A stretch of 64,000 bases of DNA from Streptomyces rubellomurinus (GTDB lineage Bacteria > Actinomycetota > Actinomycetes > Streptomycetales > Streptomycetaceae): NCBI RefSeq assembly GCF_000961885.1, contig NZ_JZKH01000001.1, positions 62,001 through 126,000 of the forward strand, read 5' to 3'. This document shows, piece by piece, positions 7,386 through 15,559 of the stretch. The position numbers and the translations under genes are program-made. The notes beneath the pieces were generated by a model that was not told the origin of the DNA, did no database searches, and worked only from the letters and a program-made list of their open reading frames with translations. The first letter of the stretch is position 1. The number at the start of each line of letters is the position of its first letter.

Positions 7386-8168
7386 CTACCGCCGCAGCGC
7401 GGTCACCACCGACGCCAGGTCCAGGTCGGCGATCGACGGGTCCGCGAGCAGCACCTCACGGGCCGCCGTCAGCACCGGCCCGCCGCCCGCCAGGGCGAGG
7501 TCCTTGGCCGCCAGCCGGACCGGGAAGTCCGACTCCGTGCTGCGCGCCCGGGCGAGCGCCCCGGCCAGCGGCGTGGTCGACAGCGCCTGCAGGGCCTGCT
7601 CCTGCGGCACGCCCAACTCCTCGGCCACCGCCAGGACTTCACCGATCACGGTGACCGATGCCACGATGCCGCCGATCACCACGACCTTCAGCGCCGCACC
7701 CGTGCCCGGGCCGCCGCAGCGCAGCACCGTGCCGAGCTGTTCCAGGACGGGCTGCGCGCGGTCGAGGTCGGCCTCCTCGCCGCCGGCGAGGACGGTCAGG
7801 CCGCCGGTGGCCGCCGGGCCGACGCTGCCGAGCACCGGGGCGTCCACCATGCGCACGCCGTCCGGCAGCCCGTCGCGCAGCTCGGCGACCGCACGCGGGC
7901 CGATCGAGGACATGTCGATCCACAGCGCGCCCGGCGCCAGCGCGGGGACGAACTGCCCGGCCACCTCGGCCACGGCGGCCGGGTCGGACAGCATGGTGAT
8001 GACGAGTTCGGCGCCCCGCACGGCCTCGGCCGCGGTCGCGGCCTCGGTGAGGCCGTCGGCCCGGCCCGGGGAGCGGTTCCAGACGGTCAGCGCGTGGCCG
8101 GTGGCGGCGAGGCGACGGGCCATCGGCCGGCCCATGCGGCCCAGCCCGAGAAATGCGATCTTCTTCAT
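7386..8168 (-). CDS. NAD(P)-dependent beta-hydroxyacid dehydrogenase (3-hydroxyisobutyrate dehydrogenase family)
   Basis: 260 residues from ATG 8168 (MKKIAFLGLGRMGRPMARRL), giving the family's GLGxMGxxMA nucleotide-binding start. The substrate-binding loop appears as DAPVLGSVGPAATGGLTVLAGG, and the catalytic lysine region as GTGAALKVVVIGG, where N is usual near the lysine. The C-terminal all-helical domain is complete. It oxidises or reduces a beta-hydroxy acid or imine; the substrate is not determinable. TAGCGT lies 7 nt before the start, suggesting a leaderless transcript. It is divergent from a LysR regulator with a palindrome in the shared gap, the usual layout for a LysR-controlled target. 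Confidence 0.88.
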   Translation of the reverse strand: MKKIAFLGLGRMGRPMARRLAATGHALTVWNRSPGRADGLTEAATAAEAVRGAELVITMLSDPAAVAEVAGQFVPALAPGALWIDMSSIGPRAVAELRDGLPDGVRMVDAPVLGSVGPAATGGLTVLAGGEEADLDRAQPVLEQLGTVLRCGGPGTGAALKVVVIGGIVASVTVIGEVLAVAEELGVPQEQALQALSTTPLAGALARARSTESDFPVRLAAKDLALAGGGPVLTAAREVLLADPSIADLDLASVVTALRR

Positions 8169-8215
8169 GGCCCTCACGCTAGGCAGGCCCGAGCCACGCG
8201 ACAAGCGAATGTCCG

Positions 8216-8230
8216 GCATGGTATCCATGC
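8216..8230. promoter_or_regulatory. palindromic operator candidate between the dehydrogenase and lysR
   Basis: GCATGG-TAT-CCATGC, a perfect 6-bp-arm inverted repeat with a 3-nt spacer, ending 3 nt before the LysR ATG and 48 nt from the dehydrogenase start. LysR proteins typically bind such dyads (T-N11-A type) in divergent gaps and autoregulate. Confidence 0.5.
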
Positions 8231-8233
8231 GGA

Positions 8234-9151
8234 ATGGACATGGCTTGGCTGGACGTCTTCCGCACCGTCGCCCACCTGGGCTCCTTCACCGCCGCCGGGG
8301 AGCGCCTGGGCTACACCCAGTCCGCGATTTCCCGTCAGATCGCCACCCTGGAAGCCGAGTTGGGCACGCCGCTGTTCGACCGGCTGGCGCGCGGGGTGCG
8401 GCTGACCGAGCACGGGCGCGCGCTGCTGCCGCACGCCGAGGCGATGCTGGAGCGCCTGGACACCACCCGGCGGGACCTGGCCGCCCTCACCGAACTGACC
8501 GCCGGACGGCTGCGGGTCGGCGCCTTCGACAGCGCCAACGTGGCGCTCGTTCCCAGCGCACTGGCCGCCTTCCGCGCCGCCCACCCGCAGGTGGCGATCA
8601 GCCTGACCGAGGGGCTGTCCGCACCCCTGCTCGGCCTGCTGGCCGACGGCGCGATCGACCTCGCACTCCTCGCCACCTACCACGCCGACGCCGAACTCAT
8701 CGACGACACGGGCCAGTTCGACCTCTCACCGCTGGCCGAGGACCCGGTGCTGGTCGCCCTGTCCCGCAGCCACCGACTGGCCGGGCGCCGGCGCCTGCGC
8801 CTGGCCGAGCTCGCCGACGAGGCGTGGATCGCGGCCCGCCGCCAGCCGGAGTCCACCCTGCTCGCGTCCTGCGTGCGCAGCGGCTTCCAGCCCCGGATCG
8901 AGTACGCCGTCGCCAACTGGACCGCCAAACTCGGCCTGGTCGCCGCCGGGTTGGGCACCACCCTCATCCCGTCCCTGGCCGCCCGCGCCGCCCGCCCGGA
9001 CATCGCCCTCGTCCCGCTGCACCCGGACGACACCCCGGTCCGGCACGTGTACACGGCGGTGCGGCGGGGGCAGCGGGTGCCACCGGCGGTGACGGCGTTC
9101 ACGGGCTTCCTGCGGGCGGGGGTCGCAGCCGGCACCCCGCCCTCGAATTGA
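8234..9151 (+). CDS. LysR-family transcriptional regulator
   Basis: 305 residues. The N-terminal winged helix is typical (MDMAWLDVFRTVAHLGSFT, then AGERLGYTQSAISRQIATLE), followed by the type 2 periplasmic-binding-like effector domain from about residue 90. It is divergently oriented to the dehydrogenase and followed 62 nt later by a cupin gene. No Shine-Dalgarno sequence precedes the ATG; a palindrome lies immediately upstream, so binding there could block the gene's own expression. A second in-frame ATG two codons later is an alternative start. Confidence 0.9.
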   Translation: MDMAWLDVFRTVAHLGSFTAAGERLGYTQSAISRQIATLEAELGTPLFDRLARGVRLTEHGRALLPHAEAMLERLDTTRRDLAALTELTAGRLRVGAFDSANVALVPSALAAFRAAHPQVAISLTEGLSAPLLGLLADGAIDLALLATYHADAELIDDTGQFDLSPLAEDPVLVALSRSHRLAGRRRLRLAELADEAWIAARRQPESTLLASCVRSGFQPRIEYAVANWTAKLGLVAAGLGTTLIPSLAARAARPDIALVPLHPDDTPVRHVYTAVRRGQRVPPAVTAFTGFLRAGVAAGTPPSN

Positions 9152-9175
9152 CCCATCAAAACGATGATCGATTGC

Positions 9176-9189
9176 CCCATGATCATGGG
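9176..9189. promoter_or_regulatory. 14-bp perfect palindrome upstream of the cupin gene
   Basis: CCCATGATCATGGG, in an unusually A+T-containing gap. It lies 12 nt upstream of a TAGCCT hexamer (9202-9207) that is 6 nt before the cupin ATG. The placement fits an operator over the -35 region of a leaderless promoter. Confidence 0.45.
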
Positions 9190-9213
9190 TCTTTCCGACC
9201 CTAGCCTGGTCCC

Positions 9214-9747
9214 ATGACGACGAAGCCGAACTCCGCCACCCCGATCCTGGCCCGCCGCACCGAGGCCGAGACCTGCGCCGACCCGAGCGCCACCATGACC
9301 CTCCTCGCCGAACCCTCCCCCGCCGAGGGCGGCTTCACCGTCTACCGCTCCGTCTTCACCGAGGGCGCCGCCGGAGCCCCCGCCCACTTCCACACCCGGG
9401 CCTGGGAGCTGTTCTTCGTCATCAGCGGCTCCCTGCGCGTCCTGATCGGCGAGCAGGTCACCGTCCTGGACGCCGGCGACTTCCTCGCCGTCCCCCCGCA
9501 CACCCCGCACGCCTTCGCCGCCGCCCCGGGCGGCGGAGCCGACGTCCTGTTCCTGTTCACCCCCGGCACCGACCGGCACCCCGACCCGAAGCACCCCGGC
9601 ATGGACCGCTTCGACTACCTGCGCCTGCTCGGCAGCGTCATGCGCGGCGAAACCAGCCCGACCGCGATCGCCACCTCCGCCGACCGCTTCGACAACCACT
9701 ACGTCGACAGCCCCGCCTGGCGCACCGCCTTCGCCGACCGGAGCTGA
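9214..9747 (+). CDS. cupin-domain protein
   Basis: 177 residues with one conserved cupin barrel: PAHFHTRAWELFFVISGSLR corresponds to motif 1 (G-x5-HxH-x3-E), and DAGDFLAVPPHTPHAF to motif 2. The His residues of HFH, the Glu of WELFF and the His of TPHAF would bind a single metal. The C-terminal 60 residues (from the PKHPGMDRF segment) form a helical tail seen in quercetinase-like or regulatory cupins of actinomycetes. The gene follows the LysR gene on the same strand with its own probable leaderless promoter. Function beyond metal-binding cupin is not resolved. Confidence 0.8.
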   Translation: MTTKPNSATPILARRTEAETCADPSATMTLLAEPSPAEGGFTVYRSVFTEGAAGAPAHFHTRAWELFFVISGSLRVLIGEQVTVLDAGDFLAVPPHTPHAFAAAPGGGADVLFLFTPGTDRHPDPKHPGMDRFDYLRLLGSVMRGETSPTAIATSADRFDNHYVDSPAWRTAFADRS

Positions 9748-9924
9748 CCGGAGCTGACCGGCCGCCGCCCCGGGCTCCGAGCGGGCACAGCTGCGGCAGC
9801 ACCTCGACGTGCCGGGGAGCGGGCACCTCCTCCAGGACGCCGAGCGCCGCGCCCCTCCGGGGCGGGCAGGGCCCAGGGCCCGGCCCACCCCGGGCCGTTG
9901 GTCACTCCCCGCCGGTGCGGCCGG
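9748..9924. other. gap between cupin and universal stress protein genes
   Basis: No gene seen. The 10-bp string ACCGGAGCTG is repeated across the cupin stop, and GGGC/GCCC-rich dyads near 9868-9885 could terminate the convergent transcripts. Confidence 0.4.
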
Positions 9925-10794
9925 TCACCAGTGCGGTACGACCGCGACCGGCGCCCCGGCGTGGTGCAGCACCGCGTGCGCGACCCGCCCGAGCCGCGGC
10001 CCGAATTCCACCGGGCGGTGCCCCCGACCGACGACCACCAGCGCGGCCCCGGCCGAGGCCTCGACCAGGCCGCGCGCCGCGCCGAGCCGGACGTCCTCGA
10101 CCACCTCGACCTCCGGATGCTGCTCGCGCGGCCCGGCCAGGGCCAGCGACAGCAGCTTGGCCTCCAGCGCCTCCAGCTGGCCGACCTCGCCCGCCGGCAC
10201 GGCGCCGCCCGCGTACCCGAACACCGGCGGCAGGTCCCAGCCGTGCACGGCCCGGAGCCGGGCACCGCGCAGGGCGGCCTCGCGGAAGGCGAAGGCGAGC
10301 ACCTCCGCCTCGGGGCCGTGCGCGTCCACGCCGACGACCACCTCGCCGCCCGCGCTCGCACCGTCACCGCCGTCGCTCCCGGGCTCCCGCACCACGACGA
10401 CCGGCGCCGCGCTGCGCCCGGCGACCGCCATGCCGACCGAGCCGAGCAGCAGCCCGGCGAAGCCGCCGAGGCCGCGCGAGCCGAGCACCAGCAACTCGCT
10501 GTCGCCCGCGGCCGCGACCAGGCCGTCCACCGGAGCGTCCAGCACCACGTCGGTCCGCACGTCCAGACCGGGGTGGCGCCCACGGACCTCCTCGGCGGCC
10601 GCGGCGAGGAGGCGCTGCGCGGCGGCGGGCAGGTCGTCGGGCTCGGCGTAGGAGGCGACGCCGTCGGTCAGCCACGGCCAGGCGTGCAGCAGCCGCAGCA
10701 CGGCCCCGCGCCGCAGCGCCTCCTCGGCGGCCCAGTGGGCGGCGGCGACGCTCGCCGGCGATCCGTCGACTCCGGCCGCAACGATCGACGTCAT
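9925..10794 (-). CDS. tandem universal stress protein (two UspA domains)
   Basis: 289 residues from ATG 10794, with GGAGG 5-6 nt upstream. The first Usp domain (about 3-145) begins IVAAGVDGSPAS and carries the full ATP-binding signature G-x2-G-x9-G-S (GSRGLGGFAGLLLGS). The second (about 155-289) begins EVVVGVDAHG and has a degenerate signature (GRGHRPVEFGPRLGR), so probably only the first half binds nucleotide. Such tandem Usps are hallmark members of DosR/DevR hypoxia regulons in actinobacteria. A DosR-box-like site lies 157 nt upstream (10951-10964), and the DosR-type regulator is encoded 3.3 kb away on the same strand. Confidence 0.92.
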   Translation of the reverse strand: MTSIVAAGVDGSPASVAAAHWAAEEALRRGAVLRLLHAWPWLTDGVASYAEPDDLPAAAQRLLAAAAEEVRGRHPGLDVRTDVVLDAPVDGLVAAAGDSELLVLGSRGLGGFAGLLLGSVGMAVAGRSAAPVVVVREPGSDGGDGASAGGEVVVGVDAHGPEAEVLAFAFREAALRGARLRAVHGWDLPPVFGYAGGAVPAGEVGQLEALEAKLLSLALAGPREQHPEVEVVEDVRLGAARGLVEASAGAALVVVGRGHRPVEFGPRLGRVAHAVLHHAGAPVAVVPHW

Positions 10795-10950
10795 GACTTC
10801 CTCCACCTGTTCCACGTGTTCCGCGCGTCTCGAACGCCACGGTCGTCCCGGTCCGCCGCGGCCCGGCCCGCCCTGACGGCCCGTCCGCTGCTGCCCCCAA
10901 CCCTGGCGTCCCCGCCGCGCTGCCACCAGAGCCGCAAGGCCCCCGCACGC

Positions 10951-10964
10951 GGGACGAAAGCCCC
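10951..10964. promoter_or_regulatory. DosR-box-like site upstream of the universal stress protein gene
   Basis: GGGAC-GAAA-GCCCC matches the GGGAC-N4-GNCCC geometry of mycobacterial DosR boxes. It lies 157 nt upstream of the Usp start, farther than the other sites in this island. Confidence 0.4.
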
Positions 10965-11030
10965 GCCCGCCGCAGCCTACGGCCCGGCCACGCCCCCACC
11001 CCCGCCGACACCCGGACCTGCGGGAGAGCG

Positions 11031-11570
11031 TCAGATCCTCGCGCTACGGGCGATTCGGTACAGCACGTTCGGGCGCAGGGGCCCTTCGGGCGCGGTGGGG
11101 TCGTCGAAATCGTCAGCCGGGTCCCGGGTCATGCCGATGCGGCGCATCACTGCCTGGGAGCGGAGGTTGGTGGCAGTCGTCACCGCGAGGATCTCGGGGA
11201 GGTCGAGCGTTTCGAAGCCGAAGGCCAGGCCGGCCAGGGCGGCCTCGGTGGCGTAGCCGTGGCCCCAGGCCGAGCGGGCGAGCCTCCAACCGATCTCGAT
11301 CCCGGTGAACGGCAGACCGTCATCCACCTGGTCCAAGCCCGCGAAGCCGATGAACTCGCCCGTGGCCCGCACTTCGACCGCCCACCATCCGTAGCCCCGC
11401 TGGGCGAACCCGGCCTGGAACCGCGCCACGGAGGCATCGCTCTGTTCACGGGTGAGCGGGTCGCCCAAGTGCTCGCGAACCTCGGGATCAGCGTTCATCG
11501 CAGCCCACGGTTCGAGGTCGGAGTCTTCCCATCGACGGAGGATGAGACGATCGGTACGCAGTTCAGCCAT
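11031..11570 (-). CDS. GNAT-family N-acetyltransferase (RimJ/RimL-like)
   Basis: 179 residues, full length for the family. It begins MAELRTDRLILRRWEDSDL, the standard RimJ/RimL start. It contains the acetyl-CoA pyrophosphate loop RSAWGHGYATEAA (Q/RxxGxG/A type) and ends with the NLRSQAVMRRIGM alpha4 motif. It acetylates an amine or ribosomal-protein N-terminus; the substrate is unknown. It sits within the minus-strand stress island, 117 nt after the ankyrin gene and 236 nt before the Usp gene. Confidence 0.85.
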   Translation of the reverse strand: MAELRTDRLILRRWEDSDLEPWAAMNADPEVREHLGDPLTREQSDASVARFQAGFAQRGYGWWAVEVRATGEFIGFAGLDQVDDGLPFTGIEIGWRLARSAWGHGYATEAALAGLAFGFETLDLPEILAVTTATNLRSQAVMRRIGMTRDPADDFDDPTAPEGPLRPNVLYRIARSARI

Positions 11571-11686
11571 GCTGCCCAGCAAACGTGAGCTCTGGCCACG
11601 AGGCAATCCGTTTTCGTCCGGGGTACGGGCGCGGCGTCCTGCCGCTTGCCCCGACGCGGGAGCAGCCCGCCGTCGGGCCGGGCCGG

Positions 11687-12655
11687 TCAGCGCGCCCACC
11701 AGTCGACGTCGGGCAGCCGTATCCAGACGTCGGCGGGCCCCGTGACGGCGCGGGCGTCGGCCGGGTCGAGGCCCGCGAAGGCGCACGCCTCGGCGACGGC
11801 CCGGTGCCGGTAGAGGTAGCCGGTCAGGACCTCCTCCGCGCTGCCGCCGGGGTGGGGGCCGCCGCCGGGGTGGAGGTCCCAGCCCTCCTCGGCGCCGTCG
11901 CGGAAGACGTTCCCCTGGTTGCCGCTCTTGGGATTGGCGTAGAGGCCGTAGCCGACGGTCCCGGCCGTCAGCCGGGCCATCGCCCCCGGGGTGAACGGGG
12001 TGTAGCCCCAGGGCTGGGTGACGACGCACCCGCCGGGCACGGTCGTGACGCCCGCGATGAGCAGGCATTCGTCCATCGAGAACGCCAGCGGGTCGTCGAG
12101 GTAGTCGGCCATGAACTCCTCCTCCGCCCGCACCGCGCCCAGCCAGCGGATCGCCTCCGCGGCGTCGATGCCGGCGACGCAGGCGAGCCCCGTGCCGTCG
12201 TAGTAGAAGTCCCCGAGCGCCGCGACGAGTCGGTGGCCGCGCTCGGCGGCGGCCCGCTCCGCCGCCGTCAGGCCCGGCTGCCCCAGGGGCACGGGGAACA
12301 GGTCGGGAACCGGACCGGCCAGGGCGAGCCGGCCCGGCGACCAGCCGCCGAGCTGGGGCCGCCAGGGGTCGGCACCGGCGGCGACCAGGGCGCGGGCGTT
12401 GTCCGGCCGGTCCGCGAGCACGGCCTCCCACAGCGCGGTCGCCCCCTCCTCCACCGCGTCCACGTCCGGGACGCGGCGCGCCAGTTCGGCCACCACCTCG
12501 GGCGAGCCGTACCTCGCCGCCCGGTGCAGGGGGCGCCACCCCCAGCCCGCGCCCTCCGGGTCGGCGCCCGCGTCGAGCAACGCCCGGATCCCGCCGACGT
12601 CCCGCCAACCGTCCCAGCCCACACCCTCCCAGCCGACACCGACCCAGCCCGTCAT
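11687..12655 (-). CDS. ankyrin-repeat protein
   Basis: 322 residues from ATG 12655, preceded by GGGGGA at 5 nt. An odd N-terminus (GVGWEGVGWDGW), built from a 15-bp repeat, precedes ankyrin units: GIRALLDAGADPEGAGWGWR, PLHRAARYGSPEVVAELARR, ALWEAVLADRPDNARALVAA. The remaining roughly 200 residues (from GDFYYDG on) form a separate Tyr/Trp-rich domain I do not recognise. The reading frame is open without a stop back into the methyltransferase gene, so if the methyltransferase frameshift is real the two proteins may be made as one fusion. Ankyrin units normally mediate protein binding. Confidence 0.75.
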   Translation of the reverse strand: MTGWVGVGWEGVGWDGWRDVGGIRALLDAGADPEGAGWGWRPLHRAARYGSPEVVAELARRVPDVDAVEEGATALWEAVLADRPDNARALVAAGADPWRPQLGGWSPGRLALAGPVPDLFPVPLGQPGLTAAERAAAERGHRLVAALGDFYYDGTGLACVAGIDAAEAIRWLGAVRAEEEFMADYLDDPLAFSMDECLLIAGVTTVPGGCVVTQPWGYTPFTPGAMARLTAGTVGYGLYANPKSGNQGNVFRDGAEEGWDLHPGGGPHPGGSAEEVLTGYLYRHRAVAEACAFAGLDPADARAVTGPADVWIRLPDVDWWAR

Positions 12656-12758
12656 CGCTTCCCCCAACCCCTCACCGCCGGAGAGCGGGAGCCCGTGCGC
12701 CCACTCGTCCGTACACGATGGCACACGGGTCTGACAACGCCCGCCCGGTGACGTTCCG

Positions 12759-13495
12759 TCAAGCGCGGAAGGCCGCCAGGCGGTACCGCGGGTCGGGGCG
12801 CGGCGCGGGGCGTCCTGGTCGGGGAGGGCGGCGAGGGCCCGGAGGGCGGCCCCGGCGGTGGCCGGGTCGGCGCACCAGCCGATGCGGCCGCGCTCGATCT
12901 GCGCCCGCCAGGCGCGGGGGCTGCGGCCCTGGCCGTGGCCGGGGAAGGTGGTCGCGCCCGCCGGGCGGAGGCCGAGGGCGGCGGCCTGGGCCGTCACCCG
13001 GTCGAGCCGGTCGGTGACCTGCGGGGCGTGCCGGCGCCGCCACGGCCGCGTGGCCTCGGCGAGGTCGCCGGGCTCGGTGAACGACGCGTCGTTCTTGTCG
13101 ACGGTGGTGACCAGCACCCCGCCGGGCCGCAGCACCCGGCGGGCCTCGGCGAGGACGGGCGCGGCGTCCGGGAGCAGGTGGAGCAACCAGACCAGCACCA
13201 CGGCGTCCACGCTGCCGGCCCGGACCGGCAGCCGGGTGGCGTCCCCGCACAGGACGGCGCTGGGCAGGCGCTGCCCGGCGAGCCGGAGCATCCCCGGCGA
13301 GCGGTCGACGCCGAGGACGGTACGGCCCGGGCGGCGCAGCAGGGCGGTGACGATGCCCGTGCCGCAGGCGACGTCCAGCACCGTACGGGCCTGCGGCGGC
13401 AGCAGCCGTTCGACGGCTTCGGCGGCGGCCCGGGCCCGGGGTTCCCCGCCGCGCGAGGCATCGTACGCGCGCGCCTCGGCGTCGTAGTCGATCAC
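12759..13495 (-). CDS. class I SAM-dependent methyltransferase, frameshifted near its C-terminus
   Basis: The GTG start at 13495 overlaps the upstream stop (GTGA) and has GGGGAGG 4 nt before it. SAM motif I is TVLDVACGTGIVTALL, motif II VLGVDRSPGM, and post-motif VLAEARRVLRPGG. The expected C-terminus DPRYRLAAFRA followed by TGA (12759) is encoded in the +1 frame. The frame used by the body instead runs on without a stop through 12656 into the ankyrin gene. One G missing from a run at about 12795-12810 would restore the normal 245-residue enzyme. It is coupled to the FMN split-barrel gene. Substrate unknown. Confidence 0.75.
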
Positions 13496-13971
13496 GGTTC
13501 CTCCCCGCCCGCCCGCTTCCCCCCGGCAGTGAACCGGACCGGGCCCGGGCCGGGCAAGCGGCTCGACGGAAGCCGCCGCCCGGTGACGAGCTCGGGGCGG
13601 ATCAGGATCCGGACGTCGGCGGCAGCGGCGGGATCGGCCGCATCGGCGGCATCGGCAGGATCGGCCGGGTGGGCCCGGGCGCGGCCGAGGACGGTGACGC
13701 ACCAGCCGGAGCCGTCCGCCGCGTCGACCTCGTCGGCCTCGAAGGCGATCACGGCGCCGTCGACCGCGCGGACCAGGTCGGCGTCGGCTCCGGCGGCGAG
13801 CAGCACGCCGCCGGGGACGAGCCGGAACGGGACCGGCAGGACGGCCGGCAGGGCGCCGATGGTGTAGACCACCCGCCCGACCGCCGCCCGGCCCAGCAGG
13901 TCCAGCGCCCGCTCGGGGCCGAGGTCCCGCAGGCCGTCTTCTTCCTCGTACAGGTCGCGATCGCGGTTCAT
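13492..13971 (-). CDS. pyridoxamine 5'-phosphate oxidase-family FMN split-barrel protein
   Basis: 159 residues. The split-barrel core runs from about residue 25: ALDLLGRAAVGRVVYTIGAL, PAVLPVPFRLVPGGVLL, then VIAFEADEVDAADGSGWCVTVLGRA. This is the arrangement of actinobacterial flavin/F420-binding PNPOx-like proteins rather than PdxH. Residues about 110-128 are a Pro/Ala/Asp repeat (ADPADAADAADPAAAAD) from a 9-bp DNA repeat. Proteins of this family recur in DosR regulons. A DosR-box-like site (14007-14021) sits 36 nt before the start, and the stop overlaps the methyltransferase start, so any induction would extend to it. Confidence 0.82.
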   Translation of the reverse strand: MNRDRDLYEEEDGLRDLGPERALDLLGRAAVGRVVYTIGALPAVLPVPFRLVPGGVLLAAGADADLVRAVDGAVIAFEADEVDAADGSGWCVTVLGRARAHPADPADAADAADPAAAADVRILIRPELVTGRRLPSSRLPGPGPVRFTAGGKRAGGEEP

Positions 13972-14006
13972 ACCGGGATGGTCACCCGCCCCCGGCCGCC
14001 GCGGCG

Positions 14007-14021
14007 AGGGCCGATGGTCCC
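14007..14021. promoter_or_regulatory. DosR-box-like operator upstream of the PNPOx-family gene
   Basis: On the minus strand GGGAC-CATC-GGCCCT, the geometry of the mycobacterial DosR box (GGGAC-N4-GNCCC). It lies between the response-regulator stop and the PNPOx gene, 36 nt before the latter's ATG. Confidence 0.6.
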
Positions 14022-14063
14022 ACCCGGCCCGCCACCGGGCCCGCCGCCAGGATCGCGCCGCCG

Positions 14064-14780
14064 TCAGACCCGGCCCCGCCGCAGCGACGACGGCGTCGCG
14101 GCGGCGGCCTGGCGCAGCTCGGTGGCGATCAGGGCGGCCTGCACCCGCCGCTCGACGCCGAGCTTGGCGAGCAGCCGGGAGACGTGGTTCTTCACCGTCT
14201 TCTCGGCGAGGTAGAGCCGCTCGCCGATCTGCCGGTTGGTCAGGCCCTCGCCGATCAGCGCCAGCACCTCCTCCTCGCGCGCGGTCAGCGCCGGCCCGGC
14301 GGTGGCCGGCCGGGCCGGTTCGGCGTCGCTGCGCAGCCGGTTCAGCAGGCGGGTCGCGGCGCCCGGGTCGAGCATCGAGCGGCCGGAGGCGACGGTGCGG
14401 ACGGCGGCGACCAGGTCGGTGCCGCTGATCTGCTTGAGCACGTAACCGGCGGCGCCCGCCATCACGGCGTCCAGCAGCGCCTCCTCGTCGTCGAAGGAGG
14501 TGAGCATCAGGCAGGCCAGGTCGGGCATCCGCGAGCGCAGTTCACGGCAGACCGAGACGCCGTCGCCGTCCCCCAGCCGGACGTCCAGCACCGCGACGTC
14601 GGGCCGCAGCGCCGGCACCCGGACGAGCGCCTGCTCCGCGGTCGCGGCCTCGCCGACCACCGTCAGGTCCGGCTCGCCGTCCAGCAGGTCGTGCACGCCC
14701 CGGCGCACCACCTCGTGGTCGTCCAGCAGGAACACCCGCACCGGCGCCGAAGCCCCGGCACCCTCCGCCTTGGTCGCCAT
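14064..14780 (-). CDS. DosR/DevR-type (NarL/FixJ) response regulator
   Basis: 238 residues from ATG 14780 (a GTG one codon earlier is possible; GGAG precedes both). The receiver domain has Asp20/Asp21, phospho-acceptor Asp66 (VLDVRLGD), Thr94/Ser95 and Lys116. The LuxR-type HTH lies at about 165-225. Its recognition region [20 protein letters not shown] is nearly identical to M. tuberculosis DosR, including equivalents of Lys179, Lys182 and Asn183 (here Lys194, Lys197, Asn198). No sensor kinase is in the window. A box-like site 80 nt upstream (14860-14874) suggests autoregulation. It probably activates dormancy or low-oxygen genes, including neighbours. Confidence 0.88.
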   Translation of the reverse strand: MATKAEGAGASAPVRVFLLDDHEVVRRGVHDLLDGEPDLTVVGEAATAEQALVRVPALRPDVAVLDVRLGDGDGVSVCRELRSRMPDLACLMLTSFDDEEALLDAVMAGAAGYVLKQISGTDLVAAVRTVASGRSMLDPGAATRLLNRLRSDAEPARPATAGPALTAREEEVLALIGEGLTNRQIGERLYLAEKTVKNHVSRLLAKLGVERRVQAALIATELRQAAAATPSSLRRGRV

Positions 14781-14859
14781 CACGCGGCTCCACCTTCATC
14801 ACCCCCGCGCCCGGCCGGCGGGGCCCAGGTCATCATCACCCACCACCCCCGCCCGGCCC

Positions 14860-14874
14860 AGGGCCCAACGACCC
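14860..14874. promoter_or_regulatory. DosR-box-like site upstream of the response regulator
   Basis: Minus strand GGGTC-GTTG-GGCCCT: one mismatch (T for A) from GGGAC-N4-GNCCC. It is 80 nt before the regulator ATG. Confidence 0.45.
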
Positions 14875-14900
14875 CATTCGGGAGGACATCCGCGGGACCG

Positions 14901-15434
14901 TCACCGCCGCACGCTCCTCAGCCCCATCGCCAGGAACAGCAGCGCCACCCCCACCCCGCTGCCCGCCGCCAGCGCGGCCCGCGTCCCGGCCGTCCCGCCC
15001 CCGGAGAGGAGGACGGCCGCCGCCCCGAGCGAGGCGACGGCCGCGCCGACGACCAGCCACCCGGCCAGGCCGACCGCCGAGGACCGGCCGCTGCGCGGCG
15101 GGCGCGGCGCGGGCCCGGCGTCCAGGGCGATCCACCGCTCGTCCGCCTCCCGCTGCTCGACGCGACGCTCCCGCAGTGCCCGCAGCCACAGCGCCACGCC
15201 GCCGACCAGCCCGGCGAGGGCGAGCTGGGCGGCGGGCCGCCAGTCCCCCAGGGCGAGCAGCAGCCCGCCCGCGAGGGCGAGGGTCGCCCACCCGAGCACG
15301 CAGGCGGCAGCGGCCGTACGGGTGGAGCGGGGCCGGTCGGCGCCGGCCTGGAGGTCGGCGATGGCGGGCAGGTACCAGACGCAGCCGCCGGCGGTGAGGG
15401 CGGCGGTGGCGATGGCGAGGACGCTGTGGTTCAT
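14901..15434 (-). CDS. four-helix integral membrane protein of unknown function
   Basis: 177 residues from ATG 15434. Hydrophobic segments at about 3-22 (SVLAIATAALTAGGCVWYLP), 42-65, 70-90 and a final pair between 128 and 170 are separated by a charged loop, RALRERRVEQREADERW. No family motif is recognised. It follows the cytochrome oxidase subunit I gene on the same strand by 125 nt and precedes the DosR-type regulator, so it may be an accessory of that oxidase or an unrelated membrane protein. The spacer upstream contains a direct repeat of GATGCGAACGGACG (15459-15496). Confidence 0.65.
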   Translation of the reverse strand: MNHSVLAIATAALTAGGCVWYLPAIADLQAGADRPRSTRTAAAACVLGWATLALAGGLLLALGDWRPAAQLALAGLVGGVALWLRALRERRVEQREADERWIALDAGPAPRPPRSGRSSAVGLAGWLVVGAAVASLGAAAVLLSGGGTAGTRAALAAGSGVGVALLFLAMGLRSVRR

Positions 15435-15559
15435 GGGCCGGGCCTTCCGGGGCGAAGCGATGCGAACGGACGGACGGATGCGAACGGACGGATGCGGGCG
15501 GGGAGATGGAATGCGGAGGACCGCCCCCGCCCGCGGCCGAGCCCGGGCGGGGCGGCACC

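Noticed and set aside
9892..9905. Further DosR-box-like sequence (minus strand GTGAC-CAAC-GGCCC)
   Set aside because: It has a mismatch in the key GGGAC half and lies at convergent 3' ends with no start downstream.
11031..12608. A single 525-residue minus-strand protein covering the GNAT and ankyrin regions
   Set aside because: Only the last 179 codons give a domain; the front is Arg/Pro/Gly shadow sequence.
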